From Croceicoccus sediminis (GTDB lineage: Bacteria; Pseudomonadota; Alphaproteobacteria; Sphingomonadales; Sphingomonadaceae), in the NCBI RefSeq assembly GCF_007570835.1, contig NZ_SUNC01000001.1, positions 992,001-1,056,000 on the forward strand: 64,000 bases of DNA, in the 5' to 3' direction. The notes beneath the pieces were generated by a model, which did not search any database, was not told where the DNA came from, and worked only from the letters and a program-made list of their open reading frames with translations. Positions 24,664 through 33,770 of this stretch are shown here, piece by piece. Positions within the stretch are counted from its first letter, which is position 1, and the number at the start of each line of letters is the position of its first letter. The translations under genes and the position numbers were made by a program.

Positions 24664-26748
24664 GTGAAAAAGATCACCGCTGCTGCGGCCTTGGCCGGCA
24701 TGATTGCGACCGGCCTCGGTCCAGCTTCCGCACAGGATGCCTCGAAACGGGCGATCCCTTCGGAAAGGCAGGGCGACGTGGACGAGTCTCGTTCAGACAG
24801 TCCAAACGGTGGTCGGCCGGAAATCCGAACCCATGAAGACATGGCGGTCATGGCGCCCTACACCGCGCCCGGCGCGCGCACTTATTCTGCACTGGCAGTC
24901 GATGCCAGCGACAGCCAGTGGCCGGTGACGCTTTACTATCGCTGCAAATATCCGCGTGGCGGGACATCCATCAACGCGCCGGTCCCGCAACCGATGGAAG
25001 TGTTCGACGACGTCTATTCGATCGGCGACGATGCCAACAACATCTGGGCGATCGACACCAGCGAAGGCATCATCCTGATCGATGCGCTCACGACCGAAGA
25101 GGATGCGCGCAATATCATCGTGCGCCACATGAAACAGGTCGGCCTCGACCCGGCCCGTATCAGCCTGATCATCGTCACGCATGAGCATGGCGATCACTAT
25201 GGCGGTGCACCTTACATGAAGTCCCTTTCAGGCGCGCCGATCGCCGCGACGCAGGAGGCGTGGGACTCGAAACCCTCGTTCGGGCCGCCGATGCCGGTTC
25301 GCGGTCCCGATGACCTGCTGCTCGTGGATGGCCAGGAGATCACGATCGGGGATCGCACCATCACCGTTGTGGCAACGCCAGGCCATACGCGGGGTACCGT
25401 CTCGCTCGTCTTCCCGGTCAGTGACCACGGCACGCCGCATGTGGCGGCGCTGTTTGGTGGGCAAGGCAAGCCGCGCGCAATGGCTGACTACCTCGAGTTT
25501 CGTCGCGGCCTCAACCATTTCGCCGAATATACCGACCGGATGCAGGCCGACGTGATCCTTTCCAACCATACAGTTGGCGATGACGGCCTGACCAGGATCG
25601 ACCAATTGGCACGGCGGCAACCGGGTGACCCCAATCCCTATGTCGTCGGGCGCGAGGGCGTGATCCGCTACGACGCCTTGTTTCGTGCGTGCCTGAGCGC
25701 GGATATCGACCAGATGACCTACGACGCGATGCACGAGGGCGAATCAGATCAAGTTCCGCCCCCGACATCGGCATCGGACGCTTCGCCGCTATCCGGCGAC
25801 CATCTTGTGACGCAGGAGATGATCGACGGCTGGAAGCACTCGCTTTCCAATTGGGGGCGTTGGGGCTCCGACGACGAGAAAGGTACGCTTAACTTTATAA
25901 CCCCGCAGGTGCGCCAACGTGCAGCAAAGGAAGTCAGGCGTGGCCTCTCGGTCTCGCTGGAGCGAGCCATCACGCCGGTTCATATTGCACCCGACCACGA
26001 AGGGCCGCTTCCGCGCGCAGCGGTCGTGCAGCGCATGCTGTCGGGCCCGCCGAAGCGCACCACTGGCTCGACCGACCAGTTGAGCATCGTCGCTCACGGT
26101 TATACCGAAACCCATCTCGATGCCTTCGGCCATCATTTCCACGATGGAAAGATGTATAACGGCTTTGCAGTCAGCGACCATGTTTCGATGGATGAGGGTC
26201 TCTCGCGCGGGTCGATTGCAGCCTTCAGTGAAGGTGTGTTTACCCGGGGTGTCTTGGTCGACATCCCGATGCTCAGAGGCGTGGCCTATCTCGAGCCGGG
26301 GACCCCGATCTATGTCGAGGACCTGGAAGCCTGGGAAAAGTTCACCGGTGTCAGGATCGGTCCAGGCGACGCTGTCTTCATCCGCACCGGGCGCTGGCAA
26401 GCGGAGGCGGAGCGCGGCCCGTGGGACATAGCGAACCTCGCCGCCGGGCTGGACGCCTCGGTTATTCCCTGGCTGCACGAGCGGGACATCGCCCTGGTCG
26501 GCACCGAAAGCGCGATGAGCGTCAAGCCATTCCCCGATACGACCCAGATCGACAATCCCGACGACTACCTGCCGGCGCATAACTTTGCGTTGGTCACACT
26601 GGGGATGCCGCTGATCGACAACGCCGACCTTGATGCGCTGTCGCAAATGGCGCGCTCGCTGGATCGTTACACATTCTTGCTCACTGTCGCACCGATACGC
26701 GTCACGACCGGCACTGGCGCCACGGTGAACCCCATCGCCACCTTCTGA
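24664..26748 (+). CDS. Exported fusion: metallo-beta-lactamase fold domain plus cyclase (formamidase-like) domain
   Basis: A 694-residue two-domain protein with a signal peptide (residues 1-23, ending A-S-A). Residues about 95-350 form a metallo-beta-lactamase fold with HEHGDH at 173-178. After a Pro/Ser/Asp-rich linker, residues about 375-694 form a domain of the cyclase / kynurenine formamidase-like family, with the metal motif HLDAFGHH at 484-491 and a later GTESAMS block. Both halves are metal-dependent hydrolase folds and each appears complete. The reading frame is continuous, with no stop or frameshift at the junction. It is divergent from the RraA operon across an operator-like site. 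A periplasmic two-step hydrolysis, such as lactone plus amide or ester, is possible but unproven. Confidence 0.85.
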   Translation: MKKITAAAALAGMIATGLGPASAQDASKRAIPSERQGDVDESRSDSPNGGRPEIRTHEDMAVMAPYTAPGARTYSALAVDASDSQWPVTLYYRCKYPRGGTSINAPVPQPMEVFDDVYSIGDDANNIWAIDTSEGIILIDALTTEEDARNIIVRHMKQVGLDPARISLIIVTHEHGDHYGGAPYMKSLSGAPIAATQEAWDSKPSFGPPMPVRGPDDLLLVDGQEITIGDRTITVVATPGHTRGTVSLVFPVSDHGTPHVAALFGGQGKPRAMADYLEFRRGLNHFAEYTDRMQADVILSNHTVGDDGLTRIDQLARRQPGDPNPYVVGREGVIRYDALFRACLSADIDQMTYDAMHEGESDQVPPPTSASDASPLSGDHLVTQEMIDGWKHSLSNWGRWGSDDEKGTLNFITPQVRQRAAKEVRRGLSVSLERAITPVHIAPDHEGPLPRAAVVQRMLSGPPKRTTGSTDQLSIVAHGYTETHLDAFGHHFHDGKMYNGFAVSDHVSMDEGLSRGSIAAFSEGVFTRGVLVDIPMLRGVAYLEPGTPIYVEDLEAWEKFTGVRIGPGDAVFIRTGRWQAEAERGPWDIANLAAGLDASVIPWLHERDIALVGTESAMSVKPFPDTTQIDNPDDYLPAHNFALVTLGMPLIDNADLDALSQMARSLDRYTFLLTVAPIRVTTGTGATVNPIATF

Positions 26749-26758
26749 TCTGCTGTGA

Positions 26759-27277
26759 TCCGCAGGGAACGCGATTTTCTCAGAAATCTCTTTCGCCGGC
26801 GAAGGGCGAAACAGCGTCTTCCTTGCCGAGCACGTGCATAGCGTTGTCGCCACGGACGTCTCGCAAAAGGCTTTGGATAAAGCGCGACGCCTTGCCGAAC
26901 GGCGAGGCGTCCAGGTCGAATACCGACACGCTAATCTGGCCGAATGGAAGTGGCCCGAAAATGCTTTCGATGCCGTAGTCTGCATCTTCATCCAGTTCGC
27001 CGGCCCTGGACTGTGCGAGGAAATCTTGGATGGAGTTCATCGGGTAGTGAAAACTGGCGGCGTGCTGCTGCTCGAAGGCTATGGCGAAGAGCAACTGGGC
27101 TACGGAACCGGCGGACCGTCAAATGTCGAAAATCTGTATACTCAACAAGGCTTGCAGCGAACATTTGCGAACTGGCACATCGTGCTGCTCGTAAGCTACG
27201 ATGCCGATATCAGCGAAGGACAAGGCCATTCGGAAAGGCCCGCGTTGATAGACCTGATCGCGCGAAAACCTCGTTAG
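26759..27277 (+). pseudogene. 5'-truncated class I SAM-dependent methyltransferase
   Basis: The open frame begins 11 bases after the upstream stop and enters the family directly at motif I (GEGRNSVFLAE), then VVATDVSQKAL, NAFDAVVCIF and the post-motif GGVLLLEGY. The roughly 30-40 residues that normally precede motif I are missing and there is no suitable start before 26834 (GTG), which would cut off motif I itself. TehB-like methyltransferases of this kind are usually about 190-200 residues. The fragment is therefore most likely a remnant whose front end was lost when the fusion gene arrived, although a short product cannot be excluded. Confidence 0.7.
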
Positions 27278-27778
27278 ACATCGAGGCACTGTAAAGCTCA
27301 AGAGATACTGCGGCAGTCGAGCGGGGAAGCACGTAGTTGGTGGCCGTCAGATTACACCCGCAAATCGTCCAATTGCGGCCGGTCCGCTAGCGGGCCAGTC
27401 TTTGCCTTACTTGGATATAATCTTTGAGTGCGCCGAATGTCGGCTTCTGGCGAGAGCTGCCGTCCGGCATACCGGTATGGAACGGCGGCAACGCCCCAAA
27501 GGCGTCCACTTGGAGTCAACGTCCGCTCTTGCGCCACCCGGCAGGCAAGATGATCAGGGTCGGGGCGCATGGCTGACATCGCAGTGCATCTTCCCGGTTC
27601 AGTATTCTCCCGAACCATTAAAAAAAGCCGGTCTGCGCATGGGCCAAAAAACACATAAAAAATCGGCGACCTCAGAAAATGGCAGAAATCCGCCAAAAAT
27701 CAGGATTTCGAATGGAAAATCTTTTTTTGTCAAAAATGGCAAATTGGAAAGACTTTATTGTATCTGGAAAAACTTTAA

Positions 27779-27806
27779 TGTCTCACAACACAATTGTTGC
27801 GAGACA
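27779..27806. repeat. Near-perfect 12-base inverted repeat in AT-rich stretch
   Basis: TGTCTCACAACA (27779-27790) and TGTTGCGAGACA (27795-27806) pair with one mismatch around the loop CAAT. Read leftward it is followed by an A/T-rich tract with a T run. It could be a terminator, operator or a mobile element end. Confidence 0.55.
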
Positions 27807-28089
27807 AAAGAGTTCTTCCATTTTCACACGCAAAACTGTGGGCTTCAGCCCCCGTTGTGACATAATAGTTTTCCAAAAACTAGAACAAAGCAGGATCGTC
27901 TCACCAAAGCAATGCCGGACCAGACGCGTTTGTGACAAAAAAGATATTCCAGTTTCGACGATTGTAACCCGCAGAATTCCTCGTGCCTTGCTTTTCACGC
28001 GCCTATTTTTCACATGTTCAGCCCCATAGGTAGCCAGTCGGCTTAAGGCTACGTGGATTGATAGCCCTACGCCAGCAAAGGGGCGCAAG

Positions 28090-28214
28090 CGGAATGTCTG
28101 GTTTCGGTCGCTGGATCGAGCAAAGCTACCATTCGCTCGGCGCTGAGCCATCAGGCAGCAACGCGCCCCAATTTCTGACGTTTGGTCAGTTTGCCAGTAA
28201 TCTGGAAAGCGGAC
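28090..28214 (+). repeat. Dispersed repeat, type A copy 2
   Basis: It shares the core words GCAAAGCTACCAT, GAGCCATCAGGCAGC and CGCGCCCCAAT with copy 1 and ends in a clean GGAAAGCGGAC. The left terminus is degenerate (near GGAATGTCTGG). Confidence 0.75.
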
Positions 28215-28435
28215 ATTGGTTAGATGAAGCCGGACCTTCGCGAGGTTTGATGTGGGCGCGTCCTAAAACTCGGCTCTCAACCCAGTCGTTCCTCCCCAAT
28301 CCTGTCGAGATCCGTAGTCAGGTGTCGCTGCATTGACGGAAAGGCTCAGGCGCGCTGGCCACATATCCCAGTTCAACCCGGCCGCGCGTCTCGTTTGACT
28401 CAAAAATCGCTGCGGCGGGGAGCGAGGAGGCGAAA

Positions 28436-28675
28436 GTGGCGCGCGGCCTCGCGTTCGTCGATGCGCGGTGCAGCAGCTGCCATGTGGTCCGGCCGGGGGC
28501 CGTGCCGCCCAACCCGCAGGCCCACAGATTCGTCGCCGTCGCGAACGAGATGGATTTCGACGAGGACACCCTGCGCGAATTCTTTACGGACGGCCACGAC
28601 CCGCCCTTTGCCATGACGATCATGCTCGAAGAAGACGAAGCAGACATCGCCGCCGCGTATAATGTCATTGCGTGA
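28436..28675 (+). pseudogene. c-type cytochrome fragment lacking its signal peptide
   Basis: Seventy-nine codons encode a small class I cytochrome c: CSSCH haem site near residue 12, a P-N-P segment, and a C-terminal helix. The open frame continues upstream to 28337 but contains no signal peptide and no ATG, whereas a functional cytochrome c must be exported. The GTG at 28436 is only a nominal start. The piece is most likely a 5'-truncated remnant. It is unrelated to the intact cytochrome at 5004-5327. Confidence 0.65.
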
Positions 28676-28773
28676 GGCGCGGTGACAAAGCACGAAGCGG
28701 GAAGCGCCGGACAGAGGTCCTTCGACGGGACGTGCGGCTCTGCAATGGTGCATTTCCCCTGACAAGACCGCTA

Positions 28774-29568
28774 TTATGCTGTCCACCCACCATCGATGCG
28801 TACTTCAGTACCATTCGCATAACGGGATTCGTCGGATGCAAAATAGACTATTGCTGATGCGATATCCGATGGCTTGCCGAGCATTTTCATCGGACTGCTC
28901 TCCACCAGATTTTGCCAAAGCTGCTCGCGTGTTCCCTCACCGAAAACGCCATGCTCTGCCGCCTGCTCGAACCAGTTTTCCAGGATTGCGGTGTCGATTG
29001 CCCCCGGCATTACACAGTTTGAACGGATTTTCTTTCCGTTCTTTGCCAAGTCAACAGCCATCGAACGAGACATACTGGCCACTGCAGCCTTTGATGCGTT
29101 GTAAGGCAATTCAGCCGGGAATGTCAGGACGGCCGCGATTGAGGCAACATTGACAATAGAAGAATAGTCACTGCGCCGCTCTGCACCTTTCTCTAAAAGT
29201 GGGAGGCAAGATTTTGCACCCAGAAACGCTGTCTGGCTATTCATTATAAAATGCCTCTGGAACTCTTCTACAGAGTATTCCCAGAATGGCTTCTGAATCG
29301 CCCACCCAACATTGTTGACCAGAATATCAAGTCGACCAATCTCCTGATCGATAATCTTTGCAGCGGATATCCATTGATCTTCTTCAGTTGCATCAAGGAC
29401 GATCGCTCGTCCTCCGATCTTTTCAGCCACTTCGGAAACGCTGCCCTGAATATCGGTGACCACTACTGTAGCGCCCTCTCGGGCCATCGCTTCGGCAGTT
29501 GCGGCACCAATTCCCTGTGCTGCTGCCGAGATAAGAGCAACTTTGCCCTCTAGTCTTCCTGACGTCAT
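28774..29568 (-). CDS. Short-chain dehydrogenase/reductase with low-GC composition
   Basis: A 264-residue SDR with SAAAQGIGAAT as the cofactor loop, NNVG in place of NNAG, and YNASK as the catalytic Tyr/Lys pair. The start at 29568 (MTSGRLEGKVALI) matches the family; an open extension to 29691 adds residues without similarity. Base composition and codon choice are visibly richer in A and T than those of the other SDR genes here, which suggests separate acquisition. It stands alone between a cytochrome remnant and the cupin gene. The substrate is unknown. Confidence 0.88.
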   Translation of the reverse strand: MTSGRLEGKVALISAAAQGIGAATAEAMAREGATVVVTDIQGSVSEVAEKIGGRAIVLDATEEDQWISAAKIIDQEIGRLDILVNNVGWAIQKPFWEYSVEEFQRHFIMNSQTAFLGAKSCLPLLEKGAERRSDYSSIVNVASIAAVLTFPAELPYNASKAAVASMSRSMAVDLAKNGKKIRSNCVMPGAIDTAILENWFEQAAEHGVFGEGTREQLWQNLVESSPMKMLGKPSDIASAIVYFASDESRYANGTEVRIDGGWTA

Positions 29569-29738
29569 TTTATACGCCCTTTCGCGTGAACGCGCGTTGA
29601 GAAATAGCAAGGCATCCGATTGAGTTTCGCTTATGCCATTAGTGGATATGTAAAATACCGTGGCCTGAATTGACGATATTGCGATATCCAACCGTCAAAT
29701 GTAGATGGCTTGACGCTAGAATACCATTTGTCTCGGCA

Positions 29739-30152
29739 TCAATCAGATGCGCTGGTCAGATCAGAATTGGAAAGGCTGTCGAGCAGGTAGTTGTCGAGGA
29801 TCGAGATCACGTTGTCGTCATCGTCAAGGAACAGCACCGGCCCAAAGTTCGAGAAGTAAAGCTCGGTATATTCGGTAAAGGTCGTCTCTTCATGGATGGC
29901 ACCCAGCGGTTCGTAACCATAGGTGCCTTCCACCGCGCTGCCCATGCGATAGTCCATCCGGCCCTTCACGACATAATATTCCCCTGCACCGTAATGTTTG
30001 TGGCGGGCAAAGCTTGCGCCTTCCTGCCCCCTGATCAGGACAGTCCAGCGTCCAGTCTCGTTGCTGCTGAAAAGGACCTGTATGTCGATTCCCTCGGCCA
30101 GCGGCAGCCACTTGCGATCTTCCTTGGGCACGAGGCACTCGTCGATGCTCAT
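29739..30152 (-). CDS. Cupin protein, 2,4'-dihydroxyacetophenone dioxygenase / acetylacetone-cleaving type
   Basis: A 137-residue single-domain cupin. The metal-binding cupin motif 1 is visible as ARHKHYGAGEYYVVKG (two His and one Glu). The sequence resembles the ChrR-like cupin group that includes 2,4'-dihydroxyacetophenone dioxygenase, which cleaves an aryl alpha-hydroxyketone to an aromatic acid and formate, but the match is by eye. The start at 30152 has GGGAG upstream; an in-frame start at 30311 would lie inside the receptor gene. It follows the TonB receptor gene at 32 bases, so the two are cotranscribed. Confidence 0.72.
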   Translation of the reverse strand: MSIDECLVPKEDRKWLPLAEGIDIQVLFSSNETGRWTVLIRGQEGASFARHKHYGAGEYYVVKGRMDYRMGSAVEGTYGYEPLGAIHEETTFTEYTELYFSNFGPVLFLDDDDNVISILDNYLLDSLSNSDLTSASD

Positions 30153-30184
30153 CTCTAATCTCCCGAAAATTTGATTGTTGTCGC

Positions 30185-32413
30185 TCAGAAGCGAGCGATG
30201 GCTTCGACGCCCCAGGTGGGCCGTTCGCCGTAATAGAGCGGGATGAAGCCAAAATCGCGCAAGTCGGTCGCGTCCATCAGGAACTTCTCGCCAAATACGT
30301 TCTTGGCCCACGCCGCGAGTTCCCAGCCCCCGTCCTGCGCCGCCAGCTTGGCGCGAAGGTTCACGAGACCGTGGCCGTCGCCGCTCGAAACCAGGTCGTC
30401 CTCACCGTTGTTGAAGTACCGTTTGCCGGTGTAATTGTATTCGGCGCGCAGACCCGCCTCCAACTCCGTCGAGATAGGGACCGTATAGGCTGCGTAAGTG
30501 GACAGCGTGAACTTCGGCGCATTGGGCAGCCGGTTGCCCGAAAAGTCGCGCGGCAGCCCCGTTACCGGGTCGAGCGCGCCCGAGGTGTAGTTCTTGTACG
30601 TCGCGTCGAGCAGCCCGAAATTGAGACCGAGCGAGAGCGGCTCGACCGGTTCTGCGAGGATCTCGACTTCCAGCCCCTTCACCGTCGCGTCGGCGGCGTT
30701 GTCCAGCCCCAGCGTCGGCACGCCGTTGCCCTGCTGGTTCACGCTGAGCACCTGCAGATCGGTATAGTCGTAGTAGAACGCGCTGGCGTTGAAACGCACG
30801 CGGCGATCGAACAGCGTCGATTTCACGCCGACTTCGTAAGAAGTGAGATATTCCGGTTCGACCTTCGTTCGCTCGGCCACACTGGTGATGATGCCAATGT
30901 TGAAGGTACCCGACTTGAACCCCTTGGTGACCGAGGCATAGGCCATGATGTCGTCGGTGACGTCGTAATCCGCCGCCAATCGCCAGGAGAACGCCTTGAA
31001 CGTGTCGGAAAGCTCGGCATAGGGGACAAGATCGATTTCCGGCCCGTTGGGTACGTCGTCATCGAAGTACCCCGGAACGAGAAACGCACGATGCGTGGCA
31101 TCGACTTCGTCCCACGTATATCGCCCGCCGACGGTCAGCCCCAGCCTGTCGGTGAGTTCGTAACTCGCTTGCCCGAACACCGCGTAGCTCTTGTTGTCGC
31201 GGCTCGCCACTGTGATCAGCGGGATGCCGCCCTGCTCGAACGTCAGTTCCCCGACCAGGTCCGCATCGGCCTGGCTTTCCAGCTTTTCGTCGAAATAGAA
31301 CAGGCCCACGATCGCATCGAGGCGGTCGGCCGAATAGGCCAGTTGCAGTTCCTGGCTGAACTGTTCGGTCTGTGTCGCGAACTTGATCTCGTCGATCGAG
31401 ACCGGGCTGCCGTCTACGTCGACGCGGTTGTCGACCTCGGTATCGTCGTACCCGGTGATCGATTTCAGCGTCAGCCCGCCGCCGAGCCCGATCGAGACGT
31501 TGAGCGAGGCCCAGGCGTTGTCGGAATAATTGCGGCTGTCGGCATTGTAATTGAGGACCGACCAGTCGTCAGGCGCGGGATCGGAATAGCCGAAGATATT
31601 CGCACCATTGATCGTGCCGAGCGGCTTGGGATGGAAATAGTCGGACCTGTCCCGGCCCGTGCCGCCCGAAAGGCGCACGTCGATGTCGGAATGCGGATTA
31701 TAGCGCAAGATGCCCCGAACCGCCGCCTCGTCCACGTCGATGGCCTTGTCACCCGTAAACAGGTTTACGCGTTCGCCATCCCGGCGGCGCACGATGCCCG
31801 ACGCGCGCATCGAAAGCCCTTCGGCCAGCGGCATCGTGACGGCGCCCTCGGCCTCGAACAGGTCGAAACGGCCATAACCCATGCGCGCATAGCCTTCGAA
31901 ATAATCGCCCGGCTGGCGCGAGATGTAGTGGATGGCACCGCCGGTCGTGTTCTTGCCGAACAGCGTGCCTTGCGGGCCGCGCAGCACCTCGATCCGGTCG
32001 ACATCGAACAGGGCGAACATCTGGCTACCGGTCGCCGCCACCACGACATCATCGCGATAGATCGAGATCGGCCCGACAGAGGACGAATTGAAATCGTTGT
32101 TGCCGACACCGCGGATGAAGATGTTCGGCACACCGCCGAAAGTCTTGATTTCAAGGTTCGGGACATTGTCGCCGATGGCAAGGCTGTTGCTGAGCCCCGC
32201 CTCTGCGATCTGGTCCCCGCCCAGCGCGGACACGGCAATCGGAACGTCCTGAAGGCTCTGTTCGCGCCGCTGTGCCGTCACGACGATTTCCGCGATGCCG
32301 CCCTGCTGGACCTGCGTATCGCCCTCGCTCTGCGCAAAGGCAGGCGTCGTCAGCGCGCTGGCGCACATCAAGGCTGCGGCTGTTCTCAGCGTGGCGGTGC
32401 CGGTCTGCTTCAT
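30185..32413 (-). CDS. TonB-dependent outer membrane receptor
   Basis: A 742-residue receptor with signal peptide (ending in F-A-Q), TonB-box-like EIVVTAQRRE, plug (RIEVLRGPQGTLFGKNTTGG) and a barrel that closes with the usual terminal aromatic residue (VEAIARF). The ATG at 32413 is close to the divergent AraC-type regulator at 32669, the likely controller. It is cotranscribed with a small cupin enzyme, so the imported compound may be that enzyme's substrate, perhaps an aryl ketone. It belongs to a different subgroup from the paralogous pair at 6453 and 42238. Confidence 0.93.
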   Translation of the reverse strand: MKQTGTATLRTAAALMCASALTTPAFAQSEGDTQVQQGGIAEIVVTAQRREQSLQDVPIAVSALGGDQIAEAGLSNSLAIGDNVPNLEIKTFGGVPNIFIRGVGNNDFNSSSVGPISIYRDDVVVAATGSQMFALFDVDRIEVLRGPQGTLFGKNTTGGAIHYISRQPGDYFEGYARMGYGRFDLFEAEGAVTMPLAEGLSMRASGIVRRRDGERVNLFTGDKAIDVDEAAVRGILRYNPHSDIDVRLSGGTGRDRSDYFHPKPLGTINGANIFGYSDPAPDDWSVLNYNADSRNYSDNAWASLNVSIGLGGGLTLKSITGYDDTEVDNRVDVDGSPVSIDEIKFATQTEQFSQELQLAYSADRLDAIVGLFYFDEKLESQADADLVGELTFEQGGIPLITVASRDNKSYAVFGQASYELTDRLGLTVGGRYTWDEVDATHRAFLVPGYFDDDVPNGPEIDLVPYAELSDTFKAFSWRLAADYDVTDDIMAYASVTKGFKSGTFNIGIITSVAERTKVEPEYLTSYEVGVKSTLFDRRVRFNASAFYYDYTDLQVLSVNQQGNGVPTLGLDNAADATVKGLEVEILAEPVEPLSLGLNFGLLDATYKNYTSGALDPVTGLPRDFSGNRLPNAPKFTLSTYAAYTVPISTELEAGLRAEYNYTGKRYFNNGEDDLVSSGDGHGLVNLRAKLAAQDGGWELAAWAKNVFGEKFLMDATDLRDFGFIPLYYGERPTWGVEAIARF

Positions 32414-32668
32414 TATAATCTCCCCTGCGTGCCTGGCCGTTATCGTCGGCCTGCTCGGCTTGTTGGCAGGTTGTTTCTACGGTGGCGGCAGGGACATTGC
32501 TTGAACGCCAGCGACCAAAGCAAAGCATTTGAGTGAACCGCGCAAATTTGTCGGAAAACGACCGGTTTTGTGCAGGAGGGAACGGCTTTCGGGACCAGAG
32601 AGAACCTTCCCTTGGCGGCGCTGGCGCTGCTGGTTTTCCTCGCCTACAGTCAGAGTGGGAGAAAACAC

Positions 32669-33634
32669 ATGCAGGAACAGCAAGCCGAGACGTGGACAAC
32701 ACGCGGGCTGCCCGGACGGCAGCAATTCCGCAATTTCCAGGAAGTTTTCGAAAGGACGCACTTCCACTGGGACCTGAAGGGCGATTGCGACGACCGTTAT
32801 CATGGCGCGATCGTTCGCCGACATTACGACGATTACGTCTTCACCCATATCGAGGCCGACCCGCTGGCCGGCAGACGGACGGCGGACGATATCAAGCGCG
32901 GCGACCAGCCCTATTTCTGTCTGCTCTATCTGGAGGCCGGGCAAAGCCACCTGGCACAGGGCGCGAACGAGTGCGATCTCACCCCCGGCTCCATCGCCTT
33001 GTGGGACAGCACCCGTCCCGCTTTTTTCGATGCGAAGACCACCCTGCACCAGTTCTCGCTATTGATCCCGCACCGCACTGCAAAGCTTGCCCTCCCGGGG
33101 ATTGAGGACTTGTGCGGCATGCAGGTGCCCGGTGACCGCGGCATGGGCGCGCTGCTGAAATCGCACCTCAGGCAGCTGCATTCGACCATCGACAGCATCG
33201 ATGCGCGCGACCGGCCCGCCGTCCTTCGCGCCACGGTGGAAATGGCCGCCGCCACCTTCCGCCCCAGCAACGAGGCGCTTTCGGGCACTGCCTTCCGCCG
33301 TTCGCTGCTGGCCCGGGTGCAGGAATACGTCATCGCCAACCTTGCCGATCCGGACCTTGGCCCACAGACGATCGCTTCAGCCTTCCGCTTCAGCCCGCGA
33401 TATCTGCACCGGTTGTTCGCCGAATTCGACATGACGGTCTGCGAATGGATCCGCCAGCGCCGCCTTGCCCGTGCGCGCGTCGACATGGAATCGCGCGGTC
33501 TCGACGCCCTGTCGATCACGCAGATCGCGATGAAGAACGGCTTTTCCGACAGTTCGCATTTCTCACGCAGCTTTCGCGCCGAGTTCGGAGCCAGCCCGCG
33601 CGACTGGCGCGAGGCATCGAAACGCGAGAGCTGA
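32669..33634 (+). CDS. AraC family transcriptional regulator
   Basis: A 321-residue regulator with an AraC-binding-like N-terminal domain and a C-terminal double helix-turn-helix (IASAFRFSPRYLHRLFAEF, then ITQIAMKNGFSDSSHFSRSFRAEFG). The start at 32669 has GTGGGAG eight bases upstream; an in-frame start at 32570 adds residues not expected for the family. It is divergent from the TonB receptor and precedes the SDR-E1-lipoyl operon, so it may control both. Confidence 0.9.
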   Translation: MQEQQAETWTTRGLPGRQQFRNFQEVFERTHFHWDLKGDCDDRYHGAIVRRHYDDYVFTHIEADPLAGRRTADDIKRGDQPYFCLLYLEAGQSHLAQGANECDLTPGSIALWDSTRPAFFDAKTTLHQFSLLIPHRTAKLALPGIEDLCGMQVPGDRGMGALLKSHLRQLHSTIDSIDARDRPAVLRATVEMAAATFRPSNEALSGTAFRRSLLARVQEYVIANLADPDLGPQTIASAFRFSPRYLHRLFAEFDMTVCEWIRQRRLARARVDMESRGLDALSITQIAMKNGFSDSSHFSRSFRAEFGASPRDWREASKRES

Positions 33635-33770
33635 GCGCAAGCGGACCGACACGGTTCGCCCATTGTCATGTTTTGAGGGCCGCGCCGACAAGTAAGCTCT
33701 GCGCCGATCGCGCAAACACCATGGTGCAAATCCCGCACGACGACGGGACTTATCGTGGAAAGGGCGCGCA

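Larger units (their letters stand above)
27278..28335. other. Gene-free, partly AT-rich stretch
   Basis: About 27600-28030 is strikingly A+T-rich compared with the rest of the window. It holds open frames up to 116 codons, but none has a clear ribosome site or known motif. It contains a hairpin at 27779-27806 and is followed by a type A repeat. It probably came from outside or is a decayed mobile segment. Confidence 0.55.

Noticed and set aside
27402-28029. Open frames of 116-152 codons in the AT-rich stretch as genes
   Set aside because: They have no ribosome sites, contradict each other on both strands, and show no recognisable motif.
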